The notes under the pieces were generated by a model, which searched no databases, was not told the origin of the DNA, and saw only the letters and a program-made list of their open reading frames with translations. This document shows positions 26,219-33,136 of a stretch of 52,386 nt of DNA, in pieces (position 1 is the stretch's first letter; each line of letters starts with the position of its first letter). A program made the translations under genes and the position numbers. The stretch comes from Armatimonadota bacterium. Its GTDB lineage: Bacteria; Armatimonadota; Hebobacteria; GCA-020354555; CP070648. The DNA lies in NCBI GenBank assembly GCA_035527535.1, contig DATLAK010000067.1, positions 1 to 52,386 of the forward strand. Reading direction: 5' to 3'.

Positions 26219-26705
26219 TGACGTCCTGTTCCTGCGCCATGGCGTCGGCGATGTCGGTCACCCGGCGCCCGTCGGGCATCGTCAGCTGGGGCGCGATCTC
26301 CGCCAGCGGCGCCAGCACGAACCCCCGCCCCCACATGCGCGGATGGGGGAGGGTCAGCTCCGGCGTCTCCATCTGCACGCCGTCATAGAGCAGCAGGTCA
26401 ATGTCTATGACCCGCGGCCCCCAGCGCCCCGACCGGTCGGGGCGCCCCAACTCTCGTTCGATGCGCTTGACCGCCTGCAGCAGGTCGCACGGCGGCAGGC
26501 TCGTTCGCGCCTCCGCCGCCAGATTCAGGAACTCGGGCTGATCGGTGACTTCCGCCGGAGCGCTGCGATACACCCGCGACGCGCTGGATATCGTCAACCC
26601 CGGGGTCTGGGCGAGCTCGCGCAGAGCGCGCTTGAGGTTCGCGCGGCGGTCGCCGAGATTGGAGCCGAGCGACAGGTACACACGGGTCTGCGGGGCCCTA
26701 ACCAT
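26205..26705 (-). CDS. folK: 6-hydroxymethyl-dihydropterin pyrophosphokinase (HPPK)
   Basis: HPPK transfers pyrophosphate from ATP to hydroxymethyl-dihydropterin in folate synthesis, the step before FolP. The 166-aa protein has YLSLGSNLGDRRANL, FLNLA and the RWGPRVIDIDLLLYDG signature with the two metal-binding Asp residues. The catalytic loop reads LGRPDRSGRWGPR; both catalytic Arg residues (E. coli Arg82 and Arg92 equivalents) are kept, but the residues between them are encoded by a perfect 22-bp palindrome (26424-26445). The ATG at 26705 follows AAGGA and has its own promoter. Confidence 0.95.
   Translation of the reverse strand: MVRAPQTRVYLSLGSNLGDRRANLKRALRELAQTPGLTISSASRVYRSAPAEVTDQPEFLNLAAEARTSLPPCDLLQAVKRIERELGRPDRSGRWGPRVIDIDLLLYDGVQMETPELTLPHPRMWGRGFVLAPLAEIAPQLTMPDGRRVTDIADAMAQEQDVSADL
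26424..26445. repeat. Perfect GTCGGGG palindrome within the folK catalytic loop
   Basis: This is a 22-bp perfect inverted repeat with half-site GCGCCCCGACC. It matches the core of the intergenic palindromes at 4701-4720 and 38949-38968 apart from the two central bases and one extra base pair at each end. It encodes the GRPDRSGR part of the HPPK loop, so the repeat family reaches into coding sequence without changing loop length relative to E. coli FolK. Confidence 0.8.
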
Positions 26706-26734
26706 CTGTTCCTTACCCCTCGGTCTGTGTGTAC

Positions 26735-26763
26735 ATCATACGTTTAGGCGGGTCCGGCGTCAA
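26735..26763 (-). promoter_or_regulatory. Promoter for folK and the downstream cofactor genes
   Basis: On the minus strand TTGACG (26763-26758) and TATGAT (26740-26735) are 17 bases apart, giving a short leader before folK at 26705. It lies after folP, so folK-pilC-panC-panD-nadA-nadX-nadC and perhaps birA onward can be transcribed apart from folP. Confidence 0.75.
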
Positions 26764-26861
26764 CCTTCGAGTGCATGGCAGGGCAACCAAAGGCGGGGGA
26801 GAGCGAAGACTGAGGAATGTGGGTCGGCGCGGAGGGCTGCGGGGCGCGAGCCCGGAGGCAG

Positions 26862-28115
26862 CTAGTCGCCAGCCCAGCCGCGCACCACCGCGTCAGCCAT
26901 GCGCAGCGCTCGCACGGCGGCGGCCACATCGTGAACGCGCACGATATCCACGCCGTTGGCGACCGCCAGCGCCAGCACCGCCAGCGTGCCCTCCAATCGT
27001 TCCTGCGGGGGAAGGTCGAGCACCCTGCCAATGGTGGACTTGCGCGACGGCCCCAGCAGCACCGGCTGCCCGAGGCTCTTGAGCTCCCGCAGCCGGCGGA
27101 CGATCTCCAGGTTGTGATTGACCGTCTTGCCGAAGCCGAAGCCGGGGTCTATCACCACCTGATGGCGCGGTACGCCGGCGCGCTCGGCCAGCTCCACGGA
27201 ATCACGGAGAGAGGACGCAATCTCGCCCAGGAGGTCGTCGTAGTCAGGGGCTTGCTGCATGGTCTTGGGTGTGCCCTGCATGTGCATGACCACGACCGGC
27301 GCGCCGCGAGCGGCGGCGAGCGCGGCCATCTCGGGATCCGCGCGCAAGCCGCTGATGTCATTGATGACGCTGGCCCCGGCGTCGAGCGCGGCGCGCGCCA
27401 CCTCGGGCTTGTAGGTATCGATGGATATGGGCGCGGCGACGCGGCGGCGCAGCCCCTCGATCACCGGCACCACGCGCGCGATCTCGCTGTGGCTGTCCAC
27501 CGGGTCTGCACCGGGACGCGTTGACTCGCCGCCGAGGTCCAGGAGGTCCGCACCCGCGGTCGCCATCGCCTCGCCGCGTGCGATCATCGCCGCGATGTCG
27601 CCCCCCAGGCCGTCACCCGAGAAGGAATCGGCAGTGGCGTTGATCACGCCCATGACCAGGGTTCGCTCGCCGAGCGGGAGCGTGCGCGAGCCGCAGCTCA
27701 GAGCGCCGGAGAGGGGCGTATCGAAATCGCGCAGGGCGCGCCCGATTTCCGCCGCCGCCCGGTCGAGGCCGTGGGGCGCGGAAACCAGCCGCTCGCACAG
27801 GCGCCGAAAGTCCGCGATCGTCCCCACGAGCAGGCAACCGCTCGCTTGGTCCTTGGCGCCGCCGATCACGGCGCGGCCGCCGCAGGCCGACATCTCGCGT
27901 CGCACCACGGCGGCCGCCGCGGCGGGCACGGCGTCTATCTTGACTAGCCGCAGTCGCGCCTCAGCCGTGATGTCGGCGGCGTCGGCGGGAGGGGCGCCCA
28001 TGCGCTGCAGCTCAGCGGTGATGTCCGCCTCACCCCCCAAGGCGAGCGCCCGCGCCCTCCACGGCCGCGGGGCGGAACGCGCATCACCCCGGCTCTGGCG
28101 CCCTTCAACCGCCAT
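26862..28115 (-). CDS. folP: Dihydropteroate synthase with an N-terminal extension
   Basis: FolP joins dihydropterin pyrophosphate with p-aminobenzoate. The start at ATG 28115, one base after the upstream TPR gene stop, gives 417 aa, well above the 270-280 aa core. The catalytic barrel begins near residue 145: LVMGVINATADSFSGDG, DLLDLGGESTRPGADPV, ISIDTYKPEVARAAL, VINDISGL, VIDPGFGFGKT and LGPSRKSTIG. The first 140 residues (GGEADITAELQRMGAPPADA...AERLVSA-like text) resemble the extra domain in some clostridial and related DHPS proteins, whose role is unknown to me. folK follows 156 bases downstream. Confidence 0.93.
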   Translation of the reverse strand: MAVEGRQSRGDARSAPRPWRARALALGGEADITAELQRMGAPPADAADITAEARLRLVKIDAVPAAAAAVVRREMSACGGRAVIGGAKDQASGCLLVGTIADFRRLCERLVSAPHGLDRAAAEIGRALRDFDTPLSGALSCGSRTLPLGERTLVMGVINATADSFSGDGLGGDIAAMIARGEAMATAGADLLDLGGESTRPGADPVDSHSEIARVVPVIEGLRRRVAAPISIDTYKPEVARAALDAGASVINDISGLRADPEMAALAAARGAPVVVMHMQGTPKTMQQAPDYDDLLGEIASSLRDSVELAERAGVPRHQVVIDPGFGFGKTVNHNLEIVRRLRELKSLGQPVLLGPSRKSTIGRVLDLPPQERLEGTLAVLALAVANGVDIVRVHDVAAAVRALRMADAVVRGWAGD

Positions 28116-28116
28116 C

Positions 28117-29355
28117 CTAGTGGTAGACGCGAGGGCCGGCGTCATCAGCCCACGGGTGCGCCAACTCCAGGTCCATCCTCGACAGCGCATCCATCGCCTC
28201 GTCGCTCAGGTGGAAGCCATGGTCGCGCAGCGCGCGGGCGGGGTCGCGCAGCAGCTTGACGCGGAACACGCGGTCCTCGGCTGCGCGCAGCAGTACTTGC
28301 CGCACCTGCACGTCGTCGAGGTTGTCGATCGCCTGGCGACAGGCATGGGCGGTGTCATCGTCGTCGCCTGCGCTCATCATCTCCGCGCGCAGGTACTCGT
28401 GCATTGCCTGGGCGACATGTCCCTGCTGCTGCAGGAGCACTCCGAGCTTGAGGTGGTGGTGCGCCTCCCGGGGCTGGAGGCGAGTGAGACGTCGCACCGC
28501 CGCCAGCGCATCCGCCAGGCGGCCGCTCTGGTAGTAGCCCACCGCCAGCAACTCGTAGCCGGCGGGATTGGTGGGCGCGAGCACCCGAATCTCAGTCGCG
28601 TGCTCGATGGTCTCGTCGTGGCAGCCGAGATCCGCGCACACTTCCGCCAGCGCGCAGCGCACCTCGATGCTGTCGGGAAAGGCGCGCGCAGTCCGGCGCA
28701 GACAGTCGGCGGATTCGCGCAGGCGCCCCTGCAGCATGAGATTGCGGGCGAGGCCGAGCCGATACTGAAGGTTGTCCGGGTTGATGCGGATGGCCTGCTC
28801 GAGGGCCGCCGCCGCCTGCGCGGCATCGCCGGCGCGTTCGCTGGCGAGGGCCAGCTCAACGTAGCTCGGCTCGTAGTCCGGGTCGAGCTCGGTCGCGCGC
28901 AGGCACTCCCGGGCGGCATCCTCAAAGCGCTCCTGCGCCAGGTAGTACGAGGCCAGACCCTTGTGCGCGCACGCGCAGTCGGGATCGGCGCGCACAGCCT
29001 CCTGGAACAACTCTACGGCGATATCCGGCAAGTGGCACGACTCGCAGGCGCGCGCGAGGGCGCAGTACGCCTCGGTGTTGCGCGGATCGAGATCAATGGC
29101 CCGGCGCAGGTGCCTCATGCCTTCCTGCGCCAGTCCCGCCTCAACGCAGCACGACCCGAGGGTTATCAGCGCGGGGACCAGCGCGGCCGTCTGCCTGCGC
29201 TGGTGCAGGCGCTTCGCGCATCGCACGCGACCGCGAAGGAGCTCGATAGCGGAGGCGAAGTCGCCCTTGGCCGCCAGTCGCCGCGCCCGTCGGTGAGCGT
29301 CCACCAGCGCGGCGCGCTCACGTGCGACCGCAGCGCTCGTTATCTTGGAACTCAT
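28117..29355 (-). CDS. TPR-repeat protein with a C-terminal Os1348/NHLP-like segment
   Basis: The function is unknown. The 412-aa protein from ATG 29355 (AAGGTG upstream) is built of about nine tetratricopeptide repeats, for example AGLAQEGMRHLRRAIDLDPRNTEAYCALARA and HDETIEHATEIRVLAPTNPAGYELLAVGYYQSG. No signal peptide or membrane helix is evident. The last 50 residues, QVLLRAAEDRVFRVKLLRDPARALRDHGFHLSDEAMDALSRMD, match the pattern of NHLP-clan/Os1348-type leader regions of peptide natural products (repeating L..A..D..FR..LL.DP..AL...G..LS). No modification enzyme is found nearby. It precedes folP by one base. Confidence 0.8.
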   Translation of the reverse strand: MSSKITSAAVARERAALVDAHRRARRLAAKGDFASAIELLRGRVRCAKRLHQRRQTAALVPALITLGSCCVEAGLAQEGMRHLRRAIDLDPRNTEAYCALARACESCHLPDIAVELFQEAVRADPDCACAHKGLASYYLAQERFEDAARECLRATELDPDYEPSYVELALASERAGDAAQAAAALEQAIRINPDNLQYRLGLARNLMLQGRLRESADCLRRTARAFPDSIEVRCALAEVCADLGCHDETIEHATEIRVLAPTNPAGYELLAVGYYQSGRLADALAAVRRLTRLQPREAHHHLKLGVLLQQQGHVAQAMHEYLRAEMMSAGDDDDTAHACRQAIDNLDDVQVRQVLLRAAEDRVFRVKLLRDPARALRDHGFHLSDEAMDALSRMDLELAHPWADDAGPRVYH

Positions 29356-29501
29356 GTGGATAACACCTTTGACCTCGGTAGCTGCGTTCTTCGGCGCGCG
29401 CGCGGCCATTCCTGCAACCCGTGGACGACCACGTGGTGCGCGATCCGCGGCTTGTCGCCGGCCGTTGTCGGCAGGGGCCCCAGGCAGGGACCCCGGACTG
29501 C

Positions 29502-29529
29502 TTGACACGACTGGCGTCCCGGGTATAGC
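29502..29529 (+). promoter_or_regulatory. Promoter for a short sORF/terminator transcription unit
   Basis: TTGACA (29502-29507) and TATAGC (29524-29529) are 16 bases apart. The predicted transcript starts near 29536 and runs into the AAAGGAGG ribosome binding site at 29543-29550. The spacing is one short of ideal and the -10 is imperfect, so moderate strength is expected. Confidence 0.6.
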
Positions 29530-29560
29530 ATTGCCGACAGCGAAAGGAGGTGGTGTGCAT

Positions 29561-29596
29561 ATGGCCGACTTAGCACGAGGTGAGGCTTCAGGTTAG
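29561..29596 (+). CDS. Putative 11-aa leader peptide (MADLARGEASG)
   Basis: An ATG follows a perfect anti-Shine-Dalgarno complement (AAAGGAGGTG, 29543-29552), the strongest ribosome binding site in the window, yet the ORF stops after 11 codons with TAG. It is followed by a perfect hairpin CGCCTGC-TT-GCAGGCG (29597-29612) and a 13-bp-stem terminator. GCCGAC in codons 2-3 can pair with GTCGGC in the right arm of the terminator, so ribosome position on the sORF might control read-through into the diguanylate cyclase genes. A structured small RNA is the alternative. Confidence 0.5.
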   Translation: MADLARGEASG

Positions 29597-29635
29597 CGCC
29601 TGCTTGCAGGCGGCCTCGAGCCTCTACACAGCAAC

Positions 29636-29673
29636 GCGAACGGAGCCGCAGGATGTCGGCTCCGTTCGCTTTT
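29636..29673 (+). terminator. Rho-independent terminator or attenuator before the GGDEF genes
   Basis: Arms GCGAACGGAGCCG (29636-29648) and CGGCTCCGTTCGC (29657-29669) pair perfectly over 13 bp with an 8-base loop and are followed by TTTT. It ends the short sORF transcript and lies about 135 bases before the first GGDEF gene. Confidence 0.88.
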
Positions 29674-29808
29674 GGTCCCCCCGAACGCCCTCCCCGCCGG
29701 TCGCTCCGCTCCCAGCTCGAGCTGTCGCTTCGTCGGTTGTGTGGGAAACGACAAATCGGTCGCCAATATGGAATAAGGCCAAGGAACCATCCGCCAAAGG
29801 GGTCCGCT

Positions 29809-31383
29809 ATGTCCGCAGTCGAGCCCGGACGGCCGCCGGCGCTGGGCCGTCCCTTTACCGGCTTAGCCGGCCTCAGCGATCCACCGACGCCGACGGTGCA
29901 GGTAACGTCCGTCGTGCGCCTGGTGGTGCTGCTGACGGTTGTGATCATGGTGCGCCTGCGAGACCCGCGCCTGGCGATCGGGCCGCTCGATCTGCTGCTG
30001 GGAATGGGCGGCGTTTATGTCCTGGCCACGACCTTTCTGCCGCGGCGGGAGCCGGTGGAGGGGCTCACTCGCTTCTTCCTCATCTGCGACATCGGCTTGA
30101 TCTCCGGGCTGGTGTGGTACACGGGGGGAACGCGCAGCGAGTACTATCTGCTCTACTACCTGCCCATCCTCCACGGGGCGGCTCGCCTCAACTTCCGTGA
30201 CGCCATCACCACCTCGCTGCTGGCGGGGTTGAGCTACGTCCTCATCGCGATTGGCACCGGGCCGATGGTGCCGGTGGTGACGACGAGCTTGCTTCGCGCC
30301 GGAACCTTCGGGGGATCGGTGGTGATTCTCGCCATCTTCTTCGCCATGCTGGCGCATGAGGCGCGCGCCAATCGCCTGCTGAACCGGCGTCTGCAAGAGG
30401 CGCTGGAGAGCGTGTCTGCCGTCTATGATGTGGCGCGGGCGGGCAGCGCCCGTGACAGCGTGCGGGACGTGCTGGACACGATGCTGCGTCAGGCGACGCG
30501 CCTATCGGAGGCCGACAGCGGGGCGCTGGCGATGCTGGATGACGACGGCAAGTTCCAAGTGCTCGCGCGGCAGCACGCGGAGGGCGCGCCGGAGTTGGAC
30601 TTCGACGAGGAACTGGCGCGCGAGGCGGTGGAGCGGCGCGACTCGGTGTCGCGCGAAGCAGGCCAGCCGGATGCCGCGAGTCCGGTGCGGCGGGTGGCGG
30701 TGCCGTTGTTCGTCGGGCGCAGTCCGCTAGCGGTGCTGCAAGTGCGTAGCGGCTCGCCGAGCGGTCTCAGCGTGCACGAGATCGAACTGCTGCGGGCCAT
30801 GTGCGCGGAGGGCGGCATGGCGATCGAGAACGTGCGCCTGCGCGCGGAGACCAAGCGCGCCGCCGCGGTGGACTACCTTACGGGGATCTATAACCGGCGC
30901 GAGTTCGAGCGGCGCCTGGAGGCGGAGATCCGCCGCACCGCGCGCCATGGCGGGCAGGTGTCGCTGGTGCTGCTGGACGCGGACGACTTTAAGCACTGCA
31001 ATGATTCCTACGGGCACCAGGCAGGCGATCAGGTGCTGCAGGCGCTCGCGGGCCGCCTCGAGGCCGTCATTCGCACTGAGGACACTGCCGCGCGCTACGG
31101 CGGGGACGAGTTCGCCATCATCCTGCCGCAGACCGATATCTCCGGCGCTCGGGCAGTCGCCGACAAGATACAGCGCGAGCTGGGGGCGCTGCGGTTTGGC
31201 TGGGCCGCCGACGGCTGGCAGCCCACGGTCAGCATCGGCGTGGCTGCATCAGAGGGCGAACTCTCGGCCAGCCTGCTCCTGCAGAAGGCGGATCGCGCTT
31301 TGTACGAGGCCAAGGATTCGGGCAGGAGCAAGGTCTGCGAGTGGCGGCGGGGAGCGCGCGTCGTGCCCCGACACGCAACGTGA
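29809..31383 (+). CDS. Membrane diguanylate cyclase (5-6 TM, GAF, GGDEF)
   Basis: This is predicted to make the second messenger c-di-GMP. The 524-aa protein from ATG 29809 (AAAGGGG upstream) has an N-terminal membrane domain of five to six helices, including GLVWYTGGTRSEYYLLYYLPIL, a motif seen in membrane-bound sensor kinases. A GAF-like region (about residues 190-340) and a GGDEF domain follow. The active site RYGGDEFAIILP is intact, and RTED five residues before it forms the product-inhibition I-site. The longer in-frame reading from 29653 starts inside the terminator and is rejected. The next gene is a paralogue of the same architecture. Confidence 0.92.
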   Translation: MSAVEPGRPPALGRPFTGLAGLSDPPTPTVQVTSVVRLVVLLTVVIMVRLRDPRLAIGPLDLLLGMGGVYVLATTFLPRREPVEGLTRFFLICDIGLISGLVWYTGGTRSEYYLLYYLPILHGAARLNFRDAITTSLLAGLSYVLIAIGTGPMVPVVTTSLLRAGTFGGSVVILAIFFAMLAHEARANRLLNRRLQEALESVSAVYDVARAGSARDSVRDVLDTMLRQATRLSEADSGALAMLDDDGKFQVLARQHAEGAPELDFDEELAREAVERRDSVSREAGQPDAASPVRRVAVPLFVGRSPLAVLQVRSGSPSGLSVHEIELLRAMCAEGGMAIENVRLRAETKRAAAVDYLTGIYNRREFERRLEAEIRRTARHGGQVSLVLLDADDFKHCNDSYGHQAGDQVLQALAGRLEAVIRTEDTAARYGGDEFAIILPQTDISGARAVADKIQRELGALRFGWAADGWQPTVSIGVAASEGELSASLLLQKADRALYEAKDSGRSKVCEWRRGARVVPRHAT

Positions 31384-31453
31384 CCGCGCACATCATAGGC
31401 GCAGCGCCGGGCGGCATCATGACCCACGCCCCGGCGGCGGAGCCGATCTCGAG

Positions 31454-33115
31454 ATGAAGAATCACTACCCCCAGGTGCTCGATAGAGTCGCGTCAGTAGT
31501 GCGCGCCGTCGTCCTGCTGACGACCACCATCATGACGCGCCTGCGTGCCTATCCCGGCGCGCCCGGCCTTGGACTGGACCTCTTCCTCGCCTTCGGCGGC
31601 GTCTATATCCTGGTGACGGCGATGGCCCAGCACTACGCGCGCCGTCACCGGCCCGACACCGGGGCGCTGGTGAGCCTGGACGTGTTTTACATTACCGGGC
31701 TGGTGTGGCATACCGGCGGCTTGCACAGTGAGTACTATCTGCTCTATTACCTGCCCATTCTGAACGCCAGCATGCGGCTGGATTTCCGTCAGGCGATCAT
31801 GTCGTCGGCGCTGGCCGGACTCTGCTACGCGCTAATCATGGTCGCGGGCGGCCTCGAGTCCACGGTCGTCAGCACCGCGGCGCTGCAGCTGGCGACATTC
31901 GGCGGGTCGGCGCTGGTGTTGGCGCTGTTTTTCGGGACCGTGGCGACGCTCTCCAGGGGCCAGCGCCAGCTGACGGACCGGCTCGAACGCGCAGTCGAGC
32001 GACTGTCGGCACTCTACCGCGTCGCCCGCGCGGTGCACACCGAGAACGGCCTGCAAAGCGTGGCGGACACGACCCTGGAGTTGGCGCTGGAGCTGTCGTG
32101 CGCGAGCGCCGGCTACCTGGCGCTAAGCGGTGAGGCCGGCCAACTGACGGTGATGGCGACCCGCGTCGCCGCCGGCGAGCACGAGACCGGGCGCGACTTC
32201 GGCCAAGTCGCGGTTACCTCGCGCGCTCAGCGAGCGCGCACCCATATGTGTGAGCAACCGCCGTTCGATCTCCACCTGGCGGAGCACTGCCTGGTGCAGC
32301 GGGCGCCGACCGTGACCGACCCGCTGGGGCGGCATCCGGAGCTCAACCGCCCAGGCGACGGCTGCTGTGCGGTGTCGGTGCCCCTTGCGTACGGAGATCA
32401 TACCTACGGGGCGCTGCAGCTCTTTAGTCGCTCCGGCGACACCTTCGCGCAGGCGGAGCTGGAGCTGTTGACGGCGCTGACGCAGGAGGCCGCGGTGGCG
32501 ATTGAGAACGCGCGCCTGGCGACCGAGGTGCGCCGGCTGTCGGTGACCGACGAACTCACCGGCCTCTATCATCGCAGCGAGTTCCGGCGGCTGCTGACGG
32601 CGGAGGTCGAAGCGGCGCGCGTAAACGGCGCTCCCATTGCCGTCGTGCTGTTCGATGTGGACGGCATGCGTGGCATCAACTCCGAGCACGGACACGCGGC
32701 CGGGGATGCGGTGCTGCTGGCGTTCGCCGACCTGCTGCGGCGCTATGTGCGGTCGCAGGACATCGTCGCGCGCTTCGGCGGCGACGAGCTCGCGGTGCTG
32801 CTGCCGCACGGCGGGATTGACGCGGCCCGCGCAGTGTCAACGCGGGTGTGCCAGGCCATGGCTCACCGCGAGTTCCGATTCGAGGGTGAAGACGAGGCGC
32901 ACTGTGTCACGCTGTGCGCGGGCGCCGTGGTGGCACGCGAAATGCCCAGCAACGCGGACCAGCTCATCGGCCGCGCCGACGAAGCCCTGTTCGAGGCGCG
33001 CGAGGCCGGCGCCGGGCAGATCCGCTTCTGGGAGGCGACGGTGCGCCGCGGCATCGTGACCGAGGTGGGCCGCATCGTCGAACGCATGCAGGACTCGTCG
33101 CAGCAGTGGCGTTGA
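31454..33115 (+). CDS. Second membrane diguanylate cyclase, paralogue of the preceding gene
   Basis: The 553-aa protein from ATG 31454 repeats the architecture of its neighbour: hydrophobic N-terminus with GLVWHTGGLHSEYYLLYYLPIL, GAF-like region, then GGDEF. The signature reads RFGGDELAVLLP, with Leu in place of the final Phe, a change tolerated in some active enzymes. RSQD forms the I-site. The GAF region contains extra His/Cys residues (THMCEQPPFDLHLAEHCLVQ and GDGCCAV), absent from the first paralogue, suggesting a different signal. The ribosome binding site is weak, and 70 bases separate the two genes. Confidence 0.9.
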   Translation: MKNHYPQVLDRVASVVRAVVLLTTTIMTRLRAYPGAPGLGLDLFLAFGGVYILVTAMAQHYARRHRPDTGALVSLDVFYITGLVWHTGGLHSEYYLLYYLPILNASMRLDFRQAIMSSALAGLCYALIMVAGGLESTVVSTAALQLATFGGSALVLALFFGTVATLSRGQRQLTDRLERAVERLSALYRVARAVHTENGLQSVADTTLELALELSCASAGYLALSGEAGQLTVMATRVAAGEHETGRDFGQVAVTSRAQRARTHMCEQPPFDLHLAEHCLVQRAPTVTDPLGRHPELNRPGDGCCAVSVPLAYGDHTYGALQLFSRSGDTFAQAELELLTALTQEAAVAIENARLATEVRRLSVTDELTGLYHRSEFRRLLTAEVEAARVNGAPIAVVLFDVDGMRGINSEHGHAAGDAVLLAFADLLRRYVRSQDIVARFGGDELAVLLPHGGIDAARAVSTRVCQAMAHREFRFEGEDEAHCVTLCAGAVVAREMPSNADQLIGRADEALFEAREAGAGQIRFWEATVRRGIVTEVGRIVERMQDSSQQWR

Positions 33116-33136
33116 CGCCCGCGGCCGACGGCGCCG

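Noticed and set aside
26735-26741. TCATAC half-site like that of the E. coli NikR operator near folK
   Set aside because: Only one half-site is present, with no GTATGA at the right distance, and the bases are explained by the folK -10 box.
29536-29673. Possible c-di-GMP riboswitch ahead of the GGDEF genes
   Set aside because: The conserved core sequences and three-way junction of the c-di-GMP classes are not present; the sORF and hairpins explain the structure better.
29653-29808. N-terminal extension of the first diguanylate cyclase
   Set aside because: The frame is open from 29653, but that start lies inside the terminator stem and lacks an RBS; the ATG at 29809 has AAAGGGG.
32780-32800. 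GGDEL in the second diguanylate cyclase as an inactive signature
   Set aside because: Leu for Phe at the last position is found in active enzymes and the I-site is intact, so inactivity cannot be claimed.
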